From Stenotrophomonas indicatrix (lineage in GTDB: Bacteria; Pseudomonadota; Gammaproteobacteria; Xanthomonadales; Xanthomonadaceae): a stretch of 64,000 bases of DNA. Each line of letters opens with the position of its first letter. Within the stretch, counting starts at the first letter, position 1. The notes under the pieces are model-generated. The model ran no database searches, was not told the DNA's origin, and saw only the letters and a program-made list of their open reading frames with translations. Positions 8,823 to 17,119 of the stretch are shown piece after piece. The position numbers and the translations under genes are program-made. Where the stretch lies: assembly GCA_041545745.1 (NCBI GenBank), contig CP168152.1:2726001-2790000 (forward strand). Direction: 5' to 3'.

Positions 8823-10502
8823 TTAGACATCAAGCATCGGCACGTCAACCTTTGGCAGTAGTCGTGACGTGAAATAGCGGTCTTTGTAGTAGCGAATCTT
8901 GTCGCATTTGACGGGATGCGGAATGCCTTCGTACAGGAAGACCTCCTTGTCCGGCCCCATCGCCTTGAGCTCCTGCGGCAGCATCAGCGCGCGGCGCTCC
9001 TCGGTGAAGCTATGGGTCTTTTCACGTGCGTGGGTGACGTTCTTCTTGCGGATGGTGGTGTAACCCAGCATGTCCGAATAGTCGTTGGCATCCTGCTGTT
9101 CGCGCGGGGCGTACAGGATCTGCAGCGCATGGTTGGTAATGATCGTGCGCGAGACTTCACGACCATAGGTGGCATCAAGCTGCGACATGCTCTGGATGAT
9201 CGGCAGCAGGCGCACGTTGTAACCGGCCATGTAGGAGACCGCCGAGGCGATGATTTCGACCTTGCCGATCGAGGTGAATTCGTCCATCAACAACAGGCAC
9301 TGGTACTTCAGGTCCGGATTGGACTTGGGCAGTTCCTTGGTATTGAGGTTGATCAGCTGGCTGAAGAACAGGTTGATGATCAATCGGCTTTCGGCCAGCT
9401 TGTTGGGCTGGATGCCGATGTAGATGGTCATCTTCTTCTTGCGCACGTCGGTGAGCAGGAAGTCGTTGGTGCTGGTGGCCTTGTCCAGCACCGGGTTGAT
9501 CCAGGGATTCAACGGTTCCTTGAAGGTGCCGAGGATCGAGGCGAAGGTCTCGTCGGCCTGGGACAGCATGTTGGCGAACGCCGAACGCGCGTTGCTGCTC
9601 AGGAATGGGCGCTCGGACAGGCTCTTCAGGAACTTCTTCAGGTCGCTGCCATCGCCGGAGGACAGGCGGTAGACCGCGCCCAGGGTCGGCGTACCCTGCC
9701 CGCCCGGGAAGCCGCTGCTGCGCTCGTCATCCCAGTTCTCGAACAGATACAGGGTGAAGGCGATGAAGGCATTGCGCGCCTGGCTGATCCAGAACTTCTG
9801 ATCTTCCGAGCCATCGGGATAGAGCATCGCACCGATGCTCATCAGGTCCGAGACACGGAACGCCGGGTCATCGGAGACATAGCTGAGCGGGTTCCAGCGA
9901 TGGGTGCGGCGATCTTCGGCAAACGGGTTGAACAGGTAGATCTCCTGCCCCTGGCTGGCGCGCCAGCCACTGGTCAGGTCGAAGTTTTCCTGTTTGATGT
10001 CCAGCACCACCAGCGATTCGCCGTACTCCAGCAGGTTCGGGATGACCACGCCGACGCCCTTGCCCGAACGGGTCGGGGCCGCCAGGATCACGAACTGCTG
10101 GCCGTCCAGGCGCACCAGCTTGCCGCCATGGCTGCCGACCACGATGCTCTGGCCGCTCTTCTTGAACATGCCGTGCTTGGCCAGATCGGCGCCGGTGGCA
10201 AAGCGCGCGTCACCGTGCAGCGAGCGCTTGTCCTTCTTCAGCAGCACGACCAGGCCGACGACGACCAGCACCAGCAGCGGCAGGCCAAAGCCGAGGTAAC
10301 CGGCCCATTTGATCTTGCCCACGAACGGGGCAACCTGCGGCTGGCCGATGGCGTGGAAATACTGGTAATAGGTATTCCAGGTGAGCAGCTTGGTATCCAG
10401 ACCAAGCAGCAGCAGCGTCAGGTAACCGGAAAGCACGAACCCGAGCAGCAGGGTCGCCAGCGTGATGATGGCGATGAGCAGAAACTTCTTACTGGACAAC
10501 AC
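8823..10502 (-). CDS. virD4: VirD4 coupling protein
   Basis: VirD4 is the inner-membrane ATPase that recruits substrates to the T4SS; in Xanthomonadales it binds the XVIPCD of toxic effectors. This 559-residue protein has two N-terminal membrane helices, a Walker A motif (APTRSGKGVGVVIPNLL), a Walker B motif (LLLMDEFTSIG) and the TrwB/TraD-like C-terminal region. It lies directly upstream of virB7, as in Xanthomonas and Stenotrophomonas. The XVIPCD protein encoded at 23435-24760 is its probable substrate. Confidence 0.96.
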   Translation of the reverse strand: MLSSKKFLLIAIITLATLLLGFVLSGYLTLLLLGLDTKLLTWNTYYQYFHAIGQPQVAPFVGKIKWAGYLGFGLPLLVLVVVGLVVLLKKDKRSLHGDARFATGADLAKHGMFKKSGQSIVVGSHGGKLVRLDGQQFVILAAPTRSGKGVGVVIPNLLEYGESLVVLDIKQENFDLTSGWRASQGQEIYLFNPFAEDRRTHRWNPLSYVSDDPAFRVSDLMSIGAMLYPDGSEDQKFWISQARNAFIAFTLYLFENWDDERSSGFPGGQGTPTLGAVYRLSSGDGSDLKKFLKSLSERPFLSSNARSAFANMLSQADETFASILGTFKEPLNPWINPVLDKATSTNDFLLTDVRKKKMTIYIGIQPNKLAESRLIINLFFSQLINLNTKELPKSNPDLKYQCLLLMDEFTSIGKVEIIASAVSYMAGYNVRLLPIIQSMSQLDATYGREVSRTIITNHALQILYAPREQQDANDYSDMLGYTTIRKKNVTHAREKTHSFTEERRALMLPQELKAMGPDKEVFLYEGIPHPVKCDKIRYYKDRYFTSRLLPKVDVPMLDV

Positions 10503-10538
10503 CCGAATCCTCCATGATGCGCCCGAGGGCGCGACGGC

Positions 10539-10796
10539 TTAGCGGCGGCGTCGCTGCGACGCCTTCCTCCGCAGGTTGACTTCATTCTCCAGCCCGGGCT
10601 CCACGCCCTCTTCCCGCACCAGTTCCTCAAGGTACCGGCGCGCATCGGCCAACGACATCAGGTCGGTCAGACGCTCCCCATCGTCGACGATGACCGCATG
10701 GCCGACCACATCGCCGGGAGCGTACACCGGCTCGTGGGTCACCGCTACCAGACGGAAGCGGCCGCGTAGTTCCAGCTGATGGGTGTATTCCTGCAT
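10539..10796 (-). CDS. Small hypothetical protein upstream of virD4
   Basis: This 85-residue protein has no signal peptide or membrane helix. It contains a beta-rich N-terminal half (RGRFRLVAVTHEPVYAPGD), an acidic helix (LEELVREEGVEPGLENEV) and a very basic C-terminus (RRKASQRRRR). The start at 10796 has an AGGGAGATG ribosome site. It ends 36 bases before virD4 and is likely cotranscribed with it. The family is not recognised. Confidence 0.7.
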   Translation of the reverse strand: MQEYTHQLELRGRFRLVAVTHEPVYAPGDVVGHAVIVDDGERLTDLMSLADARRYLEELVREEGVEPGLENEVNLRRKASQRRRR

Positions 10797-10919
10797 GTTT
10801 CATCTCCCTGATGGAATCCAGATGCCATTCCTGCAGCGTCCGATGATGCCTGCACGGCCGTGGTGGCGGCATGCAGACGATCCGTACGACAATACACGCT
10901 TGGGACCGGGGAGATCGCA

Positions 10920-11372
10920 ATGGACTGGGTAGCACGCGCACGCACGCTGGCAACGGAGGCCCATGCAGGCCAGGTCGACAAGGCAGGATATCCCTACATC
11001 GGGCACGTTGGCCGGGTGGCCGCTGCCGTGCGCGGCGACGATGAAGCCGAGGCGGTGGCCTGGCTGCATGATGTGCTGGAGGACTGCCCGGCCTTCGCTG
11101 AGCGGGTGCAGGCCTTCCCAGACCCGTTGCAGCACGCGGTGCGGTTGCTCAGCAGGACGTCTGCGGCGGATGCCGCCACGTACTACACGCGGATAGCAGC
11201 GGATCCGCTCGCGCTTAAGGTCAAGCTGGCCGATATCGCCGACAACACCGATGAAACGCGGTTGGCGTCACTGGAAGCCGCCACCGCCGAGCGCCTGCGT
11301 GACAAATACCGACAAGCCCTGGCGGCGCTTGGCCAGCAGGCAGCACGGGCAGCACCACCCATCGAACACTGA
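10920..11372 (+). CDS. HD-domain phosphohydrolase, RelA/SpoT-hydrolase-like
   Basis: This 150-residue protein resembles the small stand-alone HD hydrolases related to the (p)ppGpp hydrolase domain of SpoT. Visible motifs include ATEAHAGQVDKAGYPYIGHV, the HD pair in AVAWLHDVLEDCP, and a late metal-binding Asp in VKLADIADNTDETR. The reaction is predicted to be nucleotide pyrophosphate hydrolysis, but the substrate is not known. ATG 10920 has GGGGAG upstream and gives a full domain. It is divergent from the virD4-side small gene. Confidence 0.85.
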   Translation: MDWVARARTLATEAHAGQVDKAGYPYIGHVGRVAAAVRGDDEAEAVAWLHDVLEDCPAFAERVQAFPDPLQHAVRLLSRTSAADAATYYTRIAADPLALKVKLADIADNTDETRLASLEAATAERLRDKYRQALAALGQQAARAAPPIEH

Positions 11373-11449
11373 TTTACCCCCAGGCTGGCTGATGCCTGCT
11401 GCAATGCAGCAGTACAATGTGCCGCTTCCCCGCCCCTTTGCGCCCCCGC

Positions 11450-12661
11450 ATGAGCCCCAATTCCCCTCTGGCCGCTCGGCTGACGCCGCGCCAGCGCACC
11501 CTCATCATCCTAGCCCTGTCGTTGGGCGGCTTCGCCATCGGCACCAGCGAATTCGCCAGCATGGGCCTGATGCTGGAGATCAGCCGCGGCCTGTCGATCA
11601 GCGAGACGCAGGTCGGCCACCTGATCAGCGCATACGCCATCGGCGTGGTGGTGGGCGCACCGATCCTGGCCTTCGTCGGCGCCAGCTTCCCGCGCCGCAA
11701 GCTGCTGCTGGCACTGATGGGGTTCTATGCCGTCGGCAATCTGGCCAGCGCATTGGCGCCGAACTACGGCACGATGCTGGTGGCGCGCTTCGTCGCTGGC
11801 CTGCCGCATGGCGCCTACTTCGGCGTGGCGATGCTGGTGGCGGCTGCGATCAGCCCGGCCGGCCAGCGCGGCCAGGCAATGTCGCGCGTACTGCTCGGCC
11901 TGTCCGTGGCCATCCTCATCGGCAATCCGCTGACCACCTGGCTGGGCCAGCAGCTGAGCTGGCGTACCGCCTTCGCCCTGGTCAGCGTGCTGGCCATCGC
12001 CACGGTGGCGATGATCGCGCGCTTCCTGCTGCCCGACCCGGATGAGGTGCGGACCTCGCCGATGCGCGAGCTGCGCGCATTCAACACCACCCAGGTTTGG
12101 CTGGCGCTGTCGATCGGCGCGGTGGGCTTTGCCGGCATGTTCTGCGTGTTCACCTACCTGGCACCGACCCTGGTGCAGGTGACCGGCGTAGCCGAATCGT
12201 GGATGCCGCTGGCGGTGGGCGTGTTCGGCATCGGCGCGATCATCGGCAACATCGCCGGCGGCTGGCTGGTCGACAAGTTCCACTTCAAGGCGGCCGCCGT
12301 GGTGCTGGCGTGGTCGATCGTGATGCTGCTGCTCTACCCGCTGGCTGCCGAATCGGTGTGGACCATCGGCCCGATGATCATCACCGTGGGTACGATGGGC
12401 GCCCTGGCCGCGGTGCTGCAGACGCGCCTTATGGACGTGGCCGGCGAAGCGCAGACCCTGGCCGCCGCCTCCAACCATGCGGCGTTCAACACCGCCAATG
12501 CGCTCGGCCCGTGGCTGGGCGGCATGGCGATCAGTGCCGGCTTCAGCCCAGCCACCACCGGTTACGTCGGTGCGGCGACTGCGGTCGGCGGCCTGCTGCT
12601 GTGGTGCGTGTCGGTGATGCTGGAGAAGAACCGCAAGGCCGCTGTCGCCGGCAGCCGCTGA
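11450..12661 (+). CDS. MFS efflux transporter (AraJ/sugar-efflux-like)
   Basis: This 403-residue protein has about 12 hydrophobic helices and belongs to the major facilitator superfamily, in the DHA1 group that includes arabinose/IPTG exporters and chloramphenicol-type drug exporters. Visible family marks are GTSEFASMGLM in helix 1 and the PRRKLLLALMGFYAVGNL loop after helix 2. ATG 11450 was chosen because the cytosolic N-terminus is then short and normal (MSPNSPLAARLTPRQR). The substrate cannot be read from the sequence. Confidence 0.88.
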   Translation: MSPNSPLAARLTPRQRTLIILALSLGGFAIGTSEFASMGLMLEISRGLSISETQVGHLISAYAIGVVVGAPILAFVGASFPRRKLLLALMGFYAVGNLASALAPNYGTMLVARFVAGLPHGAYFGVAMLVAAAISPAGQRGQAMSRVLLGLSVAILIGNPLTTWLGQQLSWRTAFALVSVLAIATVAMIARFLLPDPDEVRTSPMRELRAFNTTQVWLALSIGAVGFAGMFCVFTYLAPTLVQVTGVAESWMPLAVGVFGIGAIIGNIAGGWLVDKFHFKAAAVVLAWSIVMLLLYPLAAESVWTIGPMIITVGTMGALAAVLQTRLMDVAGEAQTLAAASNHAAFNTANALGPWLGGMAISAGFSPATTGYVGAATAVGGLLLWCVSVMLEKNRKAAVAGSR

Positions 12662-12805
12662 AGCCGGGCAGCGGCGGACGGCGAGTCGACTGAGGCGGCA
12701 GCGTTTCGCGAGCGGCAGCCACACTGCAGGTTGACGAACACGCGGCGTAGATCCGCCTTGCTGCAGAGTTGCGTACGCCAGCTTCCGACGCGCGACACGC
12801 CCCTC

Positions 12806-13075
12806 ATGCACCGCCAGATTTCCCCCAGCTGCCACGATGCGATTGCCCTGCGGGCCGGCGCGCTGGGCGGCGTGCTGGGCGTGGCGCTCTTCAAGGCCTT
12901 TGCGTTGTCCGCCGCAGCAGCCGGTTCGATGATGACGGTCGGGCTGTGGTTGCTGGGATGTGTGCTGCTGGCGGCCTGGGCGTTGGCGGCCTGCCTGACC
13001 TGCCTGGCCCTGAGTTGGCGCGTGTTCGTGTTGATGCTCGCACTCTCGACGGTGTTCCTGATCTGCATTGCCTGA
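12806..13075 (+). CDS. Small hypothetical membrane protein
   Basis: An 89-residue frame with two strongly hydrophobic segments (about residues 23-45 and 52-88) after a short polar N-terminus beginning MHRQISPSCHD. No ribosome site stands out, and a longer form from 12731 is possible. GC-rich DNA gives many false frames, but two well-formed helices and independent spacing favour a real gene. The family is not recognised. Confidence 0.45.
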   Translation: MHRQISPSCHDAIALRAGALGGVLGVALFKAFALSAAAAGSMMTVGLWLLGCVLLAAWALAACLTCLALSWRVFVLMLALSTVFLICIA

Positions 13076-13202
13076 TCGGCAGTCGGCAACTCCCGAGTAT
13101 CTCCATAATTGTTATTCAATAACAAGTGCTGCCAGTGGGATTGCGCGTGTGCCGGGTCACGGATTGAATGCGATGACCAGACCGGCCCCTTCCGAGCCCC
13201 CC

Positions 13203-13451
13203 ATGCGCCTCCTGCATCCCCTATTCCGCTCCGCACTCGGTGTTCTTGCAGTCGCGTCGATCAGCGCCTGTGCTACCTATGACGATTCGGCCATGCATGC
13301 GGCCTGCCAGGAGTCGCCGCATGTGAAGGACCTGCCGCGTGAGGTTGCCGCCCGCGAAAGTCGATGCAGCAAGAGCGTCGAGGTCTGGTCGAGCGAGCGC
13401 AAGGGCAGTGACCAGCCGCTGGATCTGAGCGGCAAGAAGAAGGACCTCTGA
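13203..13451 (+). CDS. Small putative lipoprotein
   Basis: This 82-residue protein has a signal sequence (MRLLHPLFRSALGVLAVASI) with lipobox SAC at about Cys23. The short polar remainder contains two further Cys residues and ends in the basic run KKKDL. It is predicted to be anchored in the periplasm or outer membrane. A strong GC-rich inverted repeat follows the stop. The function is unknown. Confidence 0.65.
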   Translation: MRLLHPLFRSALGVLAVASISACATYDDSAMHAACQESPHVKDLPREVAARESRCSKSVEVWSSERKGSDQPLDLSGKKKDL

Positions 13452-13459
13452 AAGAGGGC

Positions 13460-13484
13460 GGCGCAGCCCTGCGCGGGCTGCGCC
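13460..13484 (+). terminator. Probable terminator hairpin after the small lipoprotein gene
   Basis: A perfect 10-base inverted repeat (ggcgcagccc / gggctgcgcc) with a 5-base loop follows the stop codon at 13451. There is no good T-tract, so termination is plausible but not certain. Confidence 0.5.
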
Positions 13485-13486
13485 TG

Positions 13487-13681
13487 GCCTCAGGTGGGGG
13501 GCAGCCCGCAGATGATGACGCGCGGCTGGGTGCGTCGATGCTGATGGCGTCGATGGTGGCCGCCTACGAACAGGGGCTGCGCGCTTTCTCGCTCGGCGGC
13601 GATCCGCAGCAGGCGATGGTGCCGCTGATCGTGCGCGGCGCCACCGGCGTGCTGGTGGCATTGGCCGGTATGCCGTCATAA
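13487..13681 (+). pseudogene. C-terminal remnant of a TetR/AcrR-type regulator
   Basis: An open frame without a start encodes about 60 residues, including GASMLMASMVAAYEQGLRAF and ending VRGATGVLVALAGMPS. That looks like the last helices of a TetR-family ligand domain. No helix-turn-helix part is present upstream, where a hairpin and another gene sit. It is probably the tail of a deleted regulator gene. The family call rests on the style of the sequence alone. Confidence 0.4.
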
Positions 13682-13709
13682 CCCAACCGGGGGATGGGCA
13701 CCGGCTCAT

Positions 13710-13736
13710 TGCAAATGCTAATCTTTCTCATTTGCA
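13710..13736 (+). promoter_or_regulatory. Probable Fur box before the TonB receptor
   Basis: A palindrome with arms TGCAAATG and CATTTGCA surrounds ctaatctttct, ending about 19 bases before the receptor start. Its AT-rich, 19-25-base imperfect palindromic form fits iron-responsive Fur operators, and the gene it precedes is a siderophore receptor type. Confidence 0.6.
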
Positions 13737-13754
13737 GACAAGCCCGATACCCCC

Positions 13755-15896
13755 ATGCCCCTCTTCCTGCCCCGACACAGCATTCTGTGCCTGGCCACGA
13801 CACTGGCTTTCGCCACCCCCGGATACGCCGCCGACGCCCCGCCCAGCCGCGTGCAGGAGCTGGACAAGGTGGAGGTGCGTGGCCGCGCTCAGACGCTGTA
13901 CCGGGTAGATGATGCCGCTGTCGCCACCCGTACCGATACACCGCTGGAACTCGTGCCGCAGTCCATCCAGGTGCTGCCGCGCGAGCTGATCGACGACCAG
14001 GCGGCACGCCAGGTGACCGATCTCTATCGCAGCATCAGCGGCATCAGCTACTTCAGCTATGCCGGGGTGACCCTGCGTGGGTTCCGCCAGGAGAACGTGC
14101 TGTATGACGGGTTGCGTGGCGACCCCTATGCCGGCTTCTCGGTGCCACAGCTGTTCAACATCGAGCGGGTGGAGGTGCTGAAGGGGCCGGCGGGTGCGTT
14201 GTACGGTGGTGGCGATGCTGGTGGCGTCATCAATTATGTAACCCGCAAGCCGAAGGCCATTGCAGAGCGCCGCATCGAGCTGCAGGTGGGAAACAGGGAT
14301 TTCCGCGCCGGTTCGATCGAAGGGACCGGGCCGTTGAACGCAGCCGGCACGGTGCGCTACCGCGCCGGCCTGTATGGCGACAGCGAACAAGGCGTGCGCT
14401 GGAACACACACAGTGAAAGCGTGATTGGTGATGCCTCGCTGGCGTTCGACGTGGGCGACACCGGCGAGCTGACGCTGCAGTTCACCGACATCACCCAGAA
14501 CCTCGGCGGCAACCGCCTGCGCGGTGTGCCGGTCGATGACAACGGCAATTTCCTGACCGACCGCCGCTGGAACCACAACGAAGCCAGCGACTTCCTGGAC
14601 ATGCGTGCCAAGGTGGCGCTGGCGCAGTACCGCTTCGCGCCGCACGACGACCTGGACGTGGACGTCGCCGCACGCTGGTTCAGCAACAACGAGCACCAGA
14701 TGTACCACGAGCCGATGGGCCTGATCGACCGCGACCGCGACGGCGTGGCCGAATGGATGACCCGGCAGCTGCGCAACCAGATCCGCGACAACGAGGCGTT
14801 CACCGCCAACGCCAATGCGGTATGGCGGATGAGCACCGGTGCGATCGAACATAAGGTGCTGTTCGGTGCGGACGTGTACCAGCTGGATGCGGATTTCACC
14901 GCACAGACCGCCAACAGCGCCGACCTCACCCGCGGCGCAGGCCCGGTGCGTGGCATCGACCTGTTCAATCCGGTGTATGGCGCCAGCACCTGGCACGATT
15001 ACAACCTGTCCACCCTGCCCTGGCGCAGCACCAGCACGCGCAGCAAGCGCTATGGCGGTTACCTGCAGGACGAGCTGGCCTTGACCCCACGCTGGCACGT
15101 GCTGGCCGGCCTGCGCTGGGATGGGTTCAGGGATGATGACCGCATCGCCGGCAGCAGCGTGGATGGCAACGACATCAGCTGGCGGCTGGGCAGTACCTTC
15201 ACCGTGCGCGATGGTCTGAATCTGTATGCCAACGTGGCCAGCGGCTTCGTACCGCAGTCAGCAGCAAACCAGGATTCCGCCGCAGGCGGCCCGTTCGATG
15301 CCGAGCGCAGCAGGCAATGGGAAGTGGGCATGAAATCGCTGCTGGCCGAGCGCGTGAGCCTGAACCTGGCGGCCTACCGCATCGACCGCAGCAACATCGT
15401 GCAGGCCACTGGCGAGGTCATCAATGGGCTGAACCAGCTGGCGGCGCTGGGCCTGGTGCGCAGCACCGGCATGGAACTGGATCTTCTGGCCGATGTGACC
15501 GAGCGCTGGGTGCTGAACCTGACCTACGCCTACAACGACGCGCGGGTGAAGGACGCGGGCCCCAATGGCATCACCAATGCCTCTGGCGATCGCTTCGCCA
15601 ATGCACCGCGCAACAAGCTGGGCCTGTGGACGCGCTACGACCTGCCGGCGATCCACTCGGCCATTGGCTTCGGTGCCGACTACGTGGATGAGCGCATCAG
15701 CCTGGATGGCCAACGGGTGAAGCCGTACGCGGTGTTCGACATGAGCTGGAAAACCACGTGGAAGCAGTGGCAGTTCCAGGCCAACATCAAGAACCTGTTC
15801 GACAAGGTGTATGCCGCCAGCGGATTCATCGAGCGCAACGGCCATTTCCCGGGCGAGCCGCGCCGGGTATATGTGCAGGCCGGTTACAGCTTCTAG
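13755..15896 (+). CDS. TonB-dependent siderophore receptor
   Basis: A 713-residue outer-membrane receptor. The signal peptide ends near TPGYAA and a TonB-box-like stretch follows (LDKVEVRG). The plug domain has ELVPQSIQVLPRELIDDQ and VEVLKGPAGALYGGGDAGGV, and the 22-strand barrel ends YVQAGYSF with a terminal Phe. These are hallmarks of the FhuA/FpvA-type ferric-siderophore receptors. Uptake needs TonB-ExbBD, which is not in this window. The Fur-like palindrome upstream suggests induction by iron starvation. The siderophore cannot be predicted. Confidence 0.93.
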   Translation: MPLFLPRHSILCLATTLAFATPGYAADAPPSRVQELDKVEVRGRAQTLYRVDDAAVATRTDTPLELVPQSIQVLPRELIDDQAARQVTDLYRSISGISYFSYAGVTLRGFRQENVLYDGLRGDPYAGFSVPQLFNIERVEVLKGPAGALYGGGDAGGVINYVTRKPKAIAERRIELQVGNRDFRAGSIEGTGPLNAAGTVRYRAGLYGDSEQGVRWNTHSESVIGDASLAFDVGDTGELTLQFTDITQNLGGNRLRGVPVDDNGNFLTDRRWNHNEASDFLDMRAKVALAQYRFAPHDDLDVDVAARWFSNNEHQMYHEPMGLIDRDRDGVAEWMTRQLRNQIRDNEAFTANANAVWRMSTGAIEHKVLFGADVYQLDADFTAQTANSADLTRGAGPVRGIDLFNPVYGASTWHDYNLSTLPWRSTSTRSKRYGGYLQDELALTPRWHVLAGLRWDGFRDDDRIAGSSVDGNDISWRLGSTFTVRDGLNLYANVASGFVPQSAANQDSAAGGPFDAERSRQWEVGMKSLLAERVSLNLAAYRIDRSNIVQATGEVINGLNQLAALGLVRSTGMELDLLADVTERWVLNLTYAYNDARVKDAGPNGITNASGDRFANAPRNKLGLWTRYDLPAIHSAIGFGADYVDERISLDGQRVKPYAVFDMSWKTTWKQWQFQANIKNLFDKVYAASGFIERNGHFPGEPRRVYVQAGYSF

Positions 15897-15953
15897 GCCA
15901 GCGCTGCAGAGCAACGCGACGGGGAAGTGGCATGGCCACTTCCCCGACCGGCG

Positions 15954-16235
15954 TCAGCCCGAGCAGGACACCAGCATCGAGCGCGTGGCCATCTGGGTGG
16001 ATGTGAAGCCGTTCTTGTTGCCGACCGCGATGGCGTTGCCCCCGTCGCCATCCTTGCTGAAGACCACGTAGCCACCGGGGCACATCTGCCCGGCTTTCTC
16101 GTAGCAACCGCTCCAGGAACTGGAGCCGCTGCAGTCGATGGAAACGCCTCGGCGGCCGTCGGGAGTGACGGTCATCTTGGCGGTGGTGCAGCCGGTCAGC
16201 GTGGCGAGGAACAGCAGCGGAACGAACAACTTCAT
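15954..16235 (-). CDS. Small putative lipoprotein
   Basis: A 93-residue protein with the signal MKLFVPLLFLATLTGC (lipobox LTGC, Cys16). The mature part has further Cys residues (SIDCSG, SGCYEKAGQMCPGG, LVSCSG) that could form disulfides in the periplasm. The segment YEKAGQMCPGGYVV resembles small cell-envelope lipoproteins found in Xanthomonads. It is convergent with the TonB receptor gene. The function is unknown. Confidence 0.75.
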   Translation of the reverse strand: MKLFVPLLFLATLTGCTTAKMTVTPDGRRGVSIDCSGSSSWSGCYEKAGQMCPGGYVVFSKDGDGGNAIAVGNKNGFTSTQMATRSMLVSCSG

Positions 16236-16444
16236 GGTGACTCCAGGGATGGGAACTGCGAAGGGCGCCAAGGCTGGAGCGCCGGGATTGCGTGAACCTT
16301 GCGCCGTACCCTCGGTTTCATCGCGCCCCGCCATGGCCTTCCGGCAGATGCGGAGGCACGCCATGTTCACGCAATGTTCCTGTAATACGGTGCCGGCGCG
16401 TGCCGAACCGCCCTCTGCGGCCCCCTCCTGCCCAAGCCCTGCTG

Positions 16445-17119
16445 ATGCACATCCTGTTGATCGAAGACGAAGCCGAACTGGCCGCCACCCTCAAGTCTGC
16501 CCTGCAGCGCGAGCGCTACGTGGTGGACCTGGCCAATACCCTGGCACTCGCCCGGGAGGCAGCCCTGTGCGGCCTGCACGATCTGGTGCTGCTGGACCGC
16601 ACCCTGCCCGATGGCGATGGCCTGGCGTTGATTTCCCTGCTGCGTGAGCGCAATCCCGGGGTGCCGATCATCGTGCTGAGCGCGCTGGGCCAGCTGCCGG
16701 ACCGGATTGCCGGCCTGGATGAAGGCGCCGATGACTACTTGGCCAAACCCTTCGCGCTGGAGGAACTGTTCGCACGGATCCGTGCTGCGGGCCGTCGCCC
16801 AAGCGGATTGCAGGTGGAGTCCATCAGCATCGGCCGATTGGTGTTCGACCCCGCCTCGGGCGAGGCCAGTGTGGGCGGCCAGCGGCTGGAGCTGCCGCGG
16901 CGCGAGATCCGGGTGCTGGCCGCCCTCGCACGGCGCCTGGGCCGCACCGTGCTGCGCGAATCCATCGAGATGGCGGTTTATGGCTTCGACGACGGCATCC
17001 ATTCCAACACCCTGGATTCGCACGTCTCGCGCCTGCGCCGCAAGCTGGCCGATGCAGATGCATGCGTGGAGATCCACGCCATTCGCGGGGTTGGCTATCT
17101 GATGCGGGAAAGCAAGTGA
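16445..17119 (+). CDS. OmpR/PhoP-type response regulator
   Basis: A 224-residue regulator with a receiver domain (acidic pocket E7-D8-E9, phospho-acceptor D51 in LVLLDRTLPDGDG, Lys in YLAKPF) and a C-terminal winged helix (NTLDSHVSRLRRKL, IRGVGYLM). It should bind DNA as a dimer when phosphorylated. The start at 16445 gives the standard N-terminus MHILLIEDE. It overlaps the sensor kinase gene by 4 bases, so they form one operon. Targets may include the membrane protein and MacAB genes downstream, but this is inferred from position only. Confidence 0.94.
   Translation: MHILLIEDEAELAATLKSALQRERYVVDLANTLALAREAALCGLHDLVLLDRTLPDGDGLALISLLRERNPGVPIIVLSALGQLPDRIAGLDEGADDYLAKPFALEELFARIRAAGRRPSGLQVESISIGRLVFDPASGEASVGGQRLELPRREIRVLAALARRLGRTVLRESIEMAVYGFDDGIHSNTLDSHVSRLRRKLADADACVEIHAIRGVGYLMRESK

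Noticed and set aside
8916..10517. 533-codon plus-strand frame opposite virD4
   Set aside because: Shadow of virD4; no domain is visible.
13728..15098. 456-codon minus-strand frame opposite the TonB receptor
   Set aside because: Antisense shadow; the plus strand has a complete receptor with signal peptide, plug and barrel.
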